A stretch of 46,798 nucleotides of DNA, taken from positions 1-46,798 of the forward strand of contig JAFRXK010000083.1 of the NCBI GenBank assembly GCA_017442865.1, read 5' to 3'. The stretch is from Lachnospiraceae bacterium. Its GTDB lineage: Bacteria > Bacillota > Clostridia > Lachnospirales > Lachnospiraceae. The notes beneath the pieces were generated by a model. That model saw only the letters and a program-made list of their open reading frames with translations. It was not told the DNA's origin and did no database searches. Shown here piece after piece: positions 40,203 to 46,798 of the stretch (the stretch's first letter is position 1; each line of letters begins with the position of its first letter). The position numbers were made by a program, and so were the translations under genes.

Positions 40203-42701
40203 ATGATAAAAAAAGCTGTGGCGCTCAGGGGGATATGCATTCTTCCGGGGGTTGCTGTCAATTTTGATGTCAGCAGAAAAAAATCAATAGCTGCCATAGA
40301 GAGCGCAATGATGGACGACCAGGAGATATATGCGGTTGCACAGAGGGACATTGACGAGGAGGAGCCTGAGCTTGATGATTTATATTCTGTAGGCGTGGTT
40401 GCTTCGATAAAGCAGATTATCAGGATGCCAAAGGGCGTTATCCGCGTGCTTGCCGAAGGAAAATACCGCGCTTACATAAAAGAGGTCATTTCATATGAAC
40501 CGTATATAGAGGCTGAGATAGAGGAGCTTGCCTGCGAGGGCTTTAAGTCAGAGGACGAGATGCAGCTTGCGGGAAGAGCCGGCGTGCTAAAGGATTTCAT
40601 GGCTGAGTACGCTGAGGTAAATCCTGCCATAAGCGAAAGGTCAACTGAAAATGTGATGTCGATAGATGATTTGAACGAGCTTATCAGGATTATTCCGAAC
40701 GAGGTTCAGATGAGTCTTGAGCAGAGGCAGACATATCTGGAGCTTAATTCGGCAGAGGAGAAATTCACATTTCTTGCTGACTTTTTTGAGTATGAGATAG
40801 AAATTAATAAGATTAAAAAGGATATTGTTGCGAAGGTAAGCGCAGCCGTAGACAAGAACCAGAAGAATTATTATTTAAGGGAGCAGTTAAAGGCTATACA
40901 CGAGGAGCTTGGGGATACGGATGCGATGTCTGACGCAGATGAGTACGAGGAAAAATTATCGGGACTTAAGGCGCCTAAGGCAGTGAAGGACAAGATTAAG
41001 AAGGAGATAAAACGCCTCAGGACAGTGCCGGACAACAGCAATGAAGCGGTTGTAGAGCGCACTTATCTTGATTATATGTTTGATATGCCGTGGAATAAGC
41101 GCAGCAAGGAGAACAAAGACTTAAAGCAGGCGAAACAAGTGCTTGAGGCGGCGCATTACGGGCTTGAAAAGGTGAAGGAAAAGATTCTGGATTACCTTGC
41201 GGTAAGGACATATTCGGAGCGCAGCGACATTCCGATACTGTGCCTTATCGGTCCGCCGGGAACAGGCAAGACCTCAATAGCAAAATCAATAGCAGAGGCG
41301 CTTAACCGTAAGTATGTAAGAGTGTGTCTCGGCGGCATGAGAGATGAGGCGGAAATCAGAGGACACAGAAAGACCTACATAGGCGCAATGCCTGGCAGAA
41401 TTGCAAATGCGTTAAAGCAGGCAGGGGCCGGCAATCCGCTTATACTTTTAGACGAGATAGACAAGACCGGAAGCGATTATAAGGGCGACGTTGCCTCAGC
41501 ACTTTTAGAGGTGCTTGACGGCGAGCAGAACAAGTATTTCAGGGACAATTTCCTTGAGGTGCCGCTTGATTTGTCCGATGTCATGTTCATAGCAACCGCA
41601 AATGATTATTACGATATTCCAACGCCGCTGTTAGACAGAATGGAGGTCATTGATATTGAGTCATATACCGACATTGAGAAGTTTAACATTGCAAAGAAGT
41701 ACCTTCTGCCGAAGCAGATGGAAAAGTGCGGCTTAAACAGTAGTGTTATGTCGATAAGCGATGCTGCCATCATGAAGGTCATTCATGAGTACACAAGAGA
41801 GGCCGGAGTCCGTAACCTTGAAAGAAGGATAAGAACCATTTGCAATAAAGCGGTCAGAAATATTCTTGAAGCCGGTAAAGACAGTGTAAAGATTACGGCA
41901 AATAATCTTGAGAAATATCTCGGCGCAAAGATTAGAATTTCACATAAGGTGAGCGATGAGCCTCAGGTGGGCATGGTAACGGGACTTGCATGGACAAGGA
42001 CCGGTGGTGAAACCATGGAGATTGAAGCAAATATCATGCCAAACGAGGGCAAGCTTAAGCTTACCGGTCAGATTGGTGATGTGATGCAGGAGTCGGCCGC
42101 CGTGGCGTACAGCTTTGTTAAAAGCATTTTGCACGAATACGATATCCGCAATGAGAAGTTTGAAAACAATGAAATCCACATTCATGTGCCTGAGGGTGCA
42201 GTCCGCAAGGACGGTCCGTCAGCAGGAATTGCACTCGCCACGGTTATGATGTCGCTTGCCGGAGACTATAAGGTAAAGCCTTATATTGCGATGACAGGCG
42301 AGATAACCATAAGGGGCAGAGTGCTTGCAATCGGAGGCTTAAAGGAGAAGCTGCTCGGCGCAAAGGAAGCAGGCGTTAAGCAGGTGATTGTGCCGGAGGA
42401 CAACAGAGATGATATAAACGAGCTGTCTGAGGACGTTAAGAGCGGACTGACAATACATTTTGTGAAGGATGCCATAGAAGTTTTCAGGCTTGCTTTTGAG
42501 GAGAAGCCTAAGGAAGAACCGGAAGAAAAGCAGTGCGCCGATAAGCCGGGGGAAGCATCGGAAGGTGAGAAGCCTAAGGAAGAACCGGAAAAAAAGCAGT
42601 GCGCCGATAAGCCGGGGGAAGCATCGGAAGGTGAGAAGCCTAAGGAAGAACCGGAAGAAAAGCAGTGCGCCAATGAGCCGGAGGAACAGGCTGAAGATTA
42701 G
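40203..42701 (+). CDS. lon: ATP-dependent Lon protease with repeat-built C-terminal tail
   Basis: 832 residues from ATG 40203 (AGGAGG upstream). N-terminal substrate-binding domain (MIKKAVALRGICILPG), AAA+ domain with Walker A GPPGTGKT and Walker B ILLDEIDK, and C-terminal protease domain with catalytic Ser in KDGPSAG and Lys in GGLKEKLLGAK. The protease domain ends near residue 765; relatives stop about there. The extra 65 residues are 22-residue acidic repeats (EKPKEEPEEKQCADKPGEAS-like), probably disordered and exposed. engB follows 22 bp later. Confidence 0.94.
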   Translation: MIKKAVALRGICILPGVAVNFDVSRKKSIAAIESAMMDDQEIYAVAQRDIDEEEPELDDLYSVGVVASIKQIIRMPKGVIRVLAEGKYRAYIKEVISYEPYIEAEIEELACEGFKSEDEMQLAGRAGVLKDFMAEYAEVNPAISERSTENVMSIDDLNELIRIIPNEVQMSLEQRQTYLELNSAEEKFTFLADFFEYEIEINKIKKDIVAKVSAAVDKNQKNYYLREQLKAIHEELGDTDAMSDADEYEEKLSGLKAPKAVKDKIKKEIKRLRTVPDNSNEAVVERTYLDYMFDMPWNKRSKENKDLKQAKQVLEAAHYGLEKVKEKILDYLAVRTYSERSDIPILCLIGPPGTGKTSIAKSIAEALNRKYVRVCLGGMRDEAEIRGHRKTYIGAMPGRIANALKQAGAGNPLILLDEIDKTGSDYKGDVASALLEVLDGEQNKYFRDNFLEVPLDLSDVMFIATANDYYDIPTPLLDRMEVIDIESYTDIEKFNIAKKYLLPKQMEKCGLNSSVMSISDAAIMKVIHEYTREAGVRNLERRIRTICNKAVRNILEAGKDSVKITANNLEKYLGAKIRISHKVSDEPQVGMVTGLAWTRTGGETMEIEANIMPNEGKLKLTGQIGDVMQESAAVAYSFVKSILHEYDIRNEKFENNEIHIHVPEGAVRKDGPSAGIALATVMMSLAGDYKVKPYIAMTGEITIRGRVLAIGGLKEKLLGAKEAGVKQVIVPEDNRDDINELSEDVKSGLTIHFVKDAIEVFRLAFEEKPKEEPEEKQCADKPGEASEGEKPKEEPEKKQCADKPGEASEGEKPKEEPEEKQCANEPEEQAED
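42501..42690 (+). repeat. 66-bp coding minisatellite in the lon 3' end
   Basis: Units begin at 42501, 42567 and 42633. Units 1 and 2 differ at about one base; unit 3 is diverged towards its end. In frame, so copy-number change only lengthens or shortens the acidic tail. Confidence 0.92.
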
Positions 42702-42723
42702 AATTTGCCAGGAGGAGTAAAAA

Positions 42724-43407
42724 GTGATTATAAAGACTGTAAACCTTGAGACCGTATGCGGTGTTACAAGTGTACTTCCCCAAAATGACAAGATGGAGAT
42801 AGCATTTGCCGGCAAGTCAAATGTCGGCAAATCATCGTTGATTAATGCGCTTATGAACAGGAAAGCGTATGCAAGAACATCTGCATCACCGGGAAAGACG
42901 CAGACGATTAATTTTTATAATATAAATGACAGGCTGTATTATGTCGATTTACCTGGCTATGGTTATGCGAAGGTATCAAAGACAGAGAAGCAGAACTGGG
43001 GCAGGATGATTGAGAAGTACTTAAAGACATCAAAACAGCTTGCGTGCGTATTTCTTCTGGTGGACATAAGACATGAGCCGACGCAAAATGACTGTGAGAT
43101 GTATGACTGGATAGTTTATAACGGTTATACTCCGGTAATCATTGCGACAAAGCTTGATAAGATAAAAAGAAGTCAGGTTCAAAAGAATCTGAAGGTGATA
43201 AGACAGAAGCTCGGTTTGTCGGGCAATGCGGTAATCATACCCTTCTCCGCGGAGACAAAGCAGGGCAGAGAAGAGATATGGGCACTTATCGAGGGTATGC
43301 TTGAGGAAGCTGATTCCCCAGAAGCAGCGGGCACGTTTGAGAATGCCGCTGTGCATAAAGCAGCGGGTATGCCTGAGGAAGCTAGTTCCCAAGAAGCTCT
43401 TTCATGA
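42724..43407 (+). CDS. engB: Ribosome biogenesis GTP-binding protein EngB (YsxC/YihA)
   Basis: 227 residues against about 195-200 in typical relatives. Acts in late 50S subunit assembly. G1 is GKSNVGKSS, G3 is DLPGYGYAK, G4 is TKLDK, G5 in IPFSAETKQG; switch region SASPGKTQTINF is intact. The family domain ends near ALIEGML (residue 196); the last 30 residues (EEADSPEAAG ... MPEEASSQEALS) are a repeat-like, Ala/Glu-rich tail. The start is GTG at 42724 after AGGAGG. The 3' end overlaps the convergent DUF4364 gene by 26 bp. Confidence 0.93.
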   Translation: MIIKTVNLETVCGVTSVLPQNDKMEIAFAGKSNVGKSSLINALMNRKAYARTSASPGKTQTINFYNINDRLYYVDLPGYGYAKVSKTEKQNWGRMIEKYLKTSKQLACVFLLVDIRHEPTQNDCEMYDWIVYNGYTPVIIATKLDKIKRSQVQKNLKVIRQKLGLSGNAVIIPFSAETKQGREEIWALIEGMLEEADSPEAAGTFENAAVHKAAGMPEEASSQEALS

Positions 43408-43903
43408 TAAAAGAGTAAATGGACTGGTTGCAGCGCTGCCAGCGGCTGCACATCTTCTCGGCATCAGCCTTGTCAGGAACCGATACATTCAGTTCAATTA
43501 GCTGGGTTCTGCCCTCGCGAATCTCGCAGTGAACAGTATATTCATTGGCAGTATTTTTATAATAATCCGCAAGAACGCTTACTTCATTCCTTAAGCGCAC
43601 CTTGTTCTTCTTGAGATACTCCTCTATATCTTCAATGATTGCCGGAGAAATCTCATTTACAAAGAACGACAGGGTCTCCTCGCCCTGACGGGTAAGCTGG
43701 TATAATGAGTTTGTTCTTGTGGATTCCCTGGAGATAAGGTTTGTCTCAATAAGCTCAGAGATAGCCTGCTGCAGCGTAAAATATGACGTATACTCATTTT
43801 CAAGGAAGAAATCAGAAATCTGTGAGTTGGCAAGCGGGAACTTAACCCTTTTAAGCATAGCCAGAATCATAAGTTTGTATAAAGTCATAGGTTCTGAGAT
43901 CAT
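43382..43903 (-). CDS. DUF4364 family protein
   Basis: 173 residues. SEPMTLYKLMILAMLKRV, FTLQQAISELIE and YQLTRQGEETLSFF describe a winged-helix-like N-terminal domain, and the C-terminal half is alpha/beta. This family is almost limited to Clostridia and has no established function; the fold hints at DNA binding. The start at 43903 follows AAGGAG by 7 nt. It converges on engB, overlapping its last 26 coding bases. Confidence 0.85.
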   Translation of the reverse strand: MISEPMTLYKLMILAMLKRVKFPLANSQISDFFLENEYTSYFTLQQAISELIETNLISRESTRTNSLYQLTRQGEETLSFFVNEISPAIIEDIEEYLKKNKVRLRNEVSVLADYYKNTANEYTVHCEIREGRTQLIELNVSVPDKADAEKMCSRWQRCNQSIYSFIMKELLGN

Positions 43904-44167
43904 GGCGGCACTCCTTATCTTATTGTGAAAATATTATTCTTATATCATTATAATGTCGAAATCACAGGATATCAAGAAATAAATATAAAATAAAAAAATT
44001 GTTTGATTTATTTTTTTTGTTGTTATACAATATTCTTAAGAATTAATACTTTTTCTTTAAATAATCATTTGACTGTCAGTATATTATCCCATTTTTACCT
44101 AAGAATAAATGCTTTATTGGTTAATTACAAAAGAATCTACATTAAAATTTAAATAGAAGGAGAACAT
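43904..44167. other. AT-rich leader region of rho
   Basis: 264 bp between the divergent DUF4364 and rho genes. Very AT-rich, with several TTGAxx and TATxxT-like words but no clearly spaced pair that I would call a promoter. Confidence 0.5.
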
Positions 44168-46087
44168 ATGCGTGAAAAATTAGAAACACTCCCATTGGCA
44201 CAGCTTAGGGAGATAGCCAGAGAAAATGGCATTAAGGGTATAACTGCTCTGAGAAAGGCAAATCTCATAGATTTGCTTGTAGAAATCTATGAGGAAAAGG
44301 CAAAGAAGAACGTCGTATCAAAGGAAAATGATTCTGTCGGTTTGGCAGCTGATGATGAGAAAACGGTCAGCGCCGGGTCAGCCGCTGTATCTGAGAATTT
44401 AACTGTAAATGAAGAATCAAAGCGCGATGGCGCAGAAGAGAGCACACAGGGTACGGTCAGGAGAACGTATAATACATATAATGCTCAGGGAGAATATCGC
44501 AGACCGGGCACAAATGCTCCTCAGAGAAGACCTGTCTACGGACAGCGTCAGGCGTACAGAGGTGAGGGAAGCCAGCCATCGTACAGAAGTGAAAGCGGGC
44601 AGCAGTCATACAGAAGTGAAGGCGGTCAGTCGTCGTACAGGAGTGAAGGAGGCCAGCAGTCGTACAGGAGTGAAGGCGGTCAGTCGTCGTACAGGAGTGA
44701 AGGAGGCCAGCAATCATACAGAAGTGAGGGGGGCCAGCAGTCATACAGAAGTGAGAACGGACAGTCATATAGGGCAGAGGGAAGCCAGCTATCATACAGA
44801 AGTGAAGGCGGTCAGTCATCGTACAGGGCAGAGGGAAGCGCCCAGCTGTCGTACAGACCGGAGAATACACAGGAGACGGCAGCAGTAAGACCGGGAAATA
44901 TACCGACAGAGGGACTGAATACAGGTATACCTGACAACAGAGGCATTGATATACAGTCGTTAGACAGCGGTTCACCGGCAAATGGTATTCTTGAGGTTAT
45001 GCCTGACGGCTTTGGCTTTATAAGATGTGCAAATTATATGCCGGGCGATGATGATGTGTACGTTGCACCTTCACAGATAAGAAGATTCAACCTAAAGACA
45101 GGCGATATCATTTACGGTGCAAAGCGCATAAAGAGCAACACCGAGAAGTTTGCTGCGCTTTTGTACATCACAACCGTAAACGGTGAATCACCTTATGTTG
45201 CTGAGAAAAGACCGAATTTCGAGGATCTTGTTCCGATATTCCCTGATGAAAGACTCAGGCTTTCAGGCTACAACAGCCCTGTTTCACTGAGAATTACAGA
45301 CCTTCTTTCCCCGATAGGCAAGGGACAGAGAGGCATGATTGTGTCACAGCCTAAGGCAGGAAAGACCACACTTTTAAAGCAGATTGCAAAATCGCTCAAG
45401 GCAAATTTCCCGGATATGTATGTCATTATTCTTCTGATTGACGAGCGTCCGGAGGAAGTAACCGATATGAAGGATGATATAGAGGGTGGCAATGTTGAGG
45501 TTATTTATTCGACCTTTGACGAGCTTCCGGAGCACCACAGACGTGTTTCTGAGATGGTGCTTGAGAGAGCGAAGCGTCTGGTTGAGCATGGCAAGGATGT
45601 CACGATTCTGTTAGACAGCATTACCAGACTTGCAAGAGCATACAATCTCTTGGTAGAATCAAGCGGACGTACTCTTTCGGGCGGTCTTGACCCGGCGGCG
45701 CTTCACATGCCTAAGAGATTCTTCGGCGCAGCTAGAAATATGCGCAATGGCGGCAGCCTTACAATTCTTGCAACCGCATTAGTTGAAACCGGCAGCCGTA
45801 TGGATGATGTGGTATTTGAGGAATTTAAGGGCACCGGCAACATGGAGCTTGTACTCAACAGAAAGCTTTCAGAGAAGAGAATATTCCCTGCCATCGACAT
45901 TCAGCGCTCAGGTACCCGCCGTGACGACCTGCTCTTAACTCCGCGCGAGATGGCGGCAGTAGACATTATCCATAAGATGATAGGCGATTCAAAGAACGAG
46001 GACAAGGTGGAAGACGTTCTTAATATGTTCAAGTTTACAAAGAGTAATGATGAGCTGGTTGAGATGGTGTTAAAGCAGAAGAATTAG
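44168..46087 (+). CDS. rho: Transcription termination factor Rho with long disordered insertion
   Basis: 639 residues against about 420-430 in relatives without insertion. Rho_N helical domain at 1-45 ([17 protein letters not shown]). Then a 220-residue low-complexity stretch (about 46-270) whose core is about ten 9-residue units of the type SYRSEGGQ[QS]. The RNA-binding cold-shock-like domain (about 271-345, [14 protein letters not shown]) and the ATPase follow: Walker A QPKAGKTT, Walker [11 protein letters not shown], secondary RNA-binding loop region after [14 protein letters not shown] [11 protein letters not shown]. The motor is complete. The insertion is rich in Gln, Ser, Tyr, Arg and Gly, the make-up of phase-separating domains. 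The start follows AGAAGGAG. Confidence 0.95.
   Translation: MREKLETLPLAQLREIARENGIKGITALRKANLIDLLVEIYEEKAKKNVVSKENDSVGLAADDEKTVSAGSAAVSENLTVNEESKRDGAEESTQGTVRRTYNTYNAQGEYRRPGTNAPQRRPVYGQRQAYRGEGSQPSYRSESGQQSYRSEGGQSSYRSEGGQQSYRSEGGQSSYRSEGGQQSYRSEGGQQSYRSENGQSYRAEGSQLSYRSEGGQSSYRAEGSAQLSYRPENTQETAAVRPGNIPTEGLNTGIPDNRGIDIQSLDSGSPANGILEVMPDGFGFIRCANYMPGDDDVYVAPSQIRRFNLKTGDIIYGAKRIKSNTEKFAALLYITTVNGESPYVAEKRPNFEDLVPIFPDERLRLSGYNSPVSLRITDLLSPIGKGQRGMIVSQPKAGKTTLLKQIAKSLKANFPDMYVIILLIDERPEEVTDMKDDIEGGNVEVIYSTFDELPEHHRRVSEMVLERAKRLVEHGKDVTILLDSITRLARAYNLLVESSGRTLSGGLDPAALHMPKRFFGAARNMRNGGSLTILATALVETGSRMDDVVFEEFKGTGNMELVLNRKLSEKRIFPAIDIQRSGTRRDDLLLTPREMAAVDIIHKMIGDSKNEDKVEDVLNMFKFTKSNDELVEMVLKQKN
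44560..44860 (+). repeat. 27-bp coding repeats in rho
   Basis: Tandem in-frame units encoding [18 protein letters not shown] and variants (RAEGSQ, RSENGQ), at least ten. Inner units are nearly identical in DNA, outer ones diverge, which is typical for an expanding array. Confidence 0.9.
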
Positions 46088-46205
46088 ACTGTTGGAATGA
46101 CTGATTCAATTCTGAAGGCGGCGGACAAGCCTCCTTACGAATGTATACCAGAGAAATATGGTAAATTCTGAAGATTCATTATAAGGATTTTATTTAAAAA
46201 ACATC

Positions 46206-46234
46206 TTGCAATAATAAAATGCCTATGTTATAAT
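46206..46234 (+). promoter_or_regulatory. rpmE promoter
   Basis: TTGCAA (46206-46211), 17-bp spacer, TATAAT (46229-46234), giving a leader of about 90 nt. A hairpin AAGG-c-GGC/GCC-t-CCTT at 46115-46136 behind rho lacks a T-tract. Confidence 0.7.
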
Positions 46235-46329
46235 ATCAAAGCTGTTTATTAAGATTATAGCGGATATTATTAAATTAAATAATATATGTATGCTGTCACA
46301 TACAGATTAGATTAAGAGAGGTGAAAGTC

Positions 46330-46539
46330 ATGAAGGAAGGAATACATCCAAATTACAACCAGGCAAAGGTAACATGTAACTGTGGTAATGAATTTTACAC
46401 AGGTTCAACAAAGAAGGAAATTCACGTTGAAATTTGTTCAAAGTGTCATCCGTTTTACACAGGCCAGCAGAAGGTTTCATCTGCAAGAGGACGTGTTGAA
46501 GCGTTCAATCGTAAATATGGTATTAACAAAGCAGAATAA
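46330..46539 (+). CDS. rpmE: 50S ribosomal protein L31
   Basis: 69 residues, zinc-binding (C+) form with Cys16, Cys18, Cys36 and Cys39 (CNCG and [10 protein letters not shown]). It joins the 50S central protuberance and bridges the subunits. The ATG at 46330 follows AGAGAGGTG; a GTG nine bases earlier is less likely. The rho-rpmE order is common in Firmicutes. Confidence 0.96.
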   Translation: MKEGIHPNYNQAKVTCNCGNEFYTGSTKKEIHVEICSKCHPFYTGQQKVSSARGRVEAFNRKYGINKAE

Positions 46540-46554
46540 GGTTAGTGTAAACAT

Positions 46555-46599
46555 AAGGTTGGGATTTACGTGTGAACCATGCAAATCTCAACCTTTTTT
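46555..46599 (+). terminator. rpmE terminator
   Basis: AAGGTTGGGATTT (46555-46567) pairs with AAATCTCAACCTT (46583-46595) with one wobble, then TTTT. Confidence 0.85.
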
Positions 46600-46612
46600 A
46601 GCGTTAAACAAC

Positions 46613-46666
46613 GAGCCAAGCACAAGTAAAAATTCATGCTTGCATGAGTTTTTACTTGTATTTGGC
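46613..46666. repeat. Long near-perfect hairpin behind rpmE
   Basis: CAAGTAAAAATTCATGC (46623-46639) pairs with GCATGAGTTTTTACTTG (46642-46658) with one wobble and a 2-nt loop; GCCAA/TTGGC extends it outside a small internal loop. It can form on both strands. Confidence 0.8.
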
Positions 46667-46679
46667 GAGTGTCCGGTAT

Positions 46680-46798
46680 GAGTAACGAAGGGCGGCAGCC
46701 CGGAGTTACGAATACGGCGGATGCGAAAGTTGCAAAGCAACGAAGCATCCGGTTTAACGCGAAGCAGGCGCGGAAAGAGTAACGAAGGGCGGCAGCCC
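46680..46798. repeat. Start of a GC-rich direct repeat, 97-bp period, cut by the window end
   Basis: The 22-bp block GAGTAACGAAGGGCGGCAGC plus CC occurs at 46680-46701 and 46777-46798. Between them GGATGC/GCATCC with inner GTTGC/GCAAC forms a hairpin. No gene is seen. Confidence 0.7.

Noticed and set aside
44409..44981. Second frames, both strands, through the rho repeats
   Set aside because: A 27-bp repeat keeps other frames open; the Rho frame is complete on both sides.
1..46798. tRNA or rRNA genes
   Set aside because: No cloverleaf with a GGTTC-type arm and CCA-proximal stem and no rRNA segments were noticed by eye; a dedicated scan was not possible.

Overview
The window looks like a chromosomal piece of a gut-type Lachnospiraceae (Clostridia, Firmicutes). 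The evidence is low-GC DNA, AGGAGG ribosome sites, sigma-A promoters with 17-bp spacers, sporulation genes (spoIIID, spoIID, a spoIIQ-like gene), oxygen-independent nucleotide reduction (nrdD-nrdG), DUF4364, XRE regulators with membrane tails and zinc-ribbon/SHOCT membrane proteins. I cannot fix the genus or species. I see no tRNA, rRNA, CRISPR array or complete insertion sequence.

Layout. 1-3326: 3' part of a very large secreted protein with nine InlB-type repeats. 3327-8248: a two-gene operon present twice in tandem. Each copy has a promoter, a conserved folded leader, a sortase-anchored surface protein and a membrane protein with a zinc ribbon and a SHOCT domain. The second surface protein has doubled its modules. 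8249-10990: a repeat-rich accessory region. It holds a 32-34 residue single-membrane-segment peptide gene facing a convergent small RNA with its own sigma-A promoter, both ending on one two-way terminator. I read this as a type I toxin-antitoxin cassette, with one intact and three decayed copies around a flavin-type gene and a third zinc-ribbon protein. 11025-15296: a truncated HipA-like gene, then glpK, a monoacylglycerol-lipase-like hydrolase and a membrane-tethered FKBP foldase in one operon. 15297-18369: NrdR boxes and nrdD-nrdG. 18370-20633: repeats, a small conserved protein, and an AAA ATPase with a truncated RloB partner. 20690-26040: spoIIID, mreB/mbl, recD2, comF. 26041-29054: a decayed mobile island (AlbA_2 fragment, two XRE regulators, serine recombinase remnant, CPBP protease gene with an in-frame stop). 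29055-36592: spoIID, spoIIQ-like, lipoprotein, CYTH protein, short-chain dehydrogenase, DJ-1/PfpI protein, large membrane protein. 36593-46539: housekeeping block tig-clpP-clpX-lon-engB, DUF4364, rho, rpmE. The window ends in GC-rich repeats.

Two themes cut across the genes. In-frame minisatellites lie in or beside several housekeeping genes (comF zinc ribbon, Lon tail, EngB tail, Rho linker, behind nrdG, before spoIID). Protein quality control is concentrated on the right: trigger factor, ClpXP and Lon are adjacent, and an extracytoplasmic trigger-factor-like foldase follows glpK. The strongest candidates for something new are the toxin/antisense cassette array (8500-10980) and the duplicated surface-protein operon with its conserved leader RNA (3540-8250).
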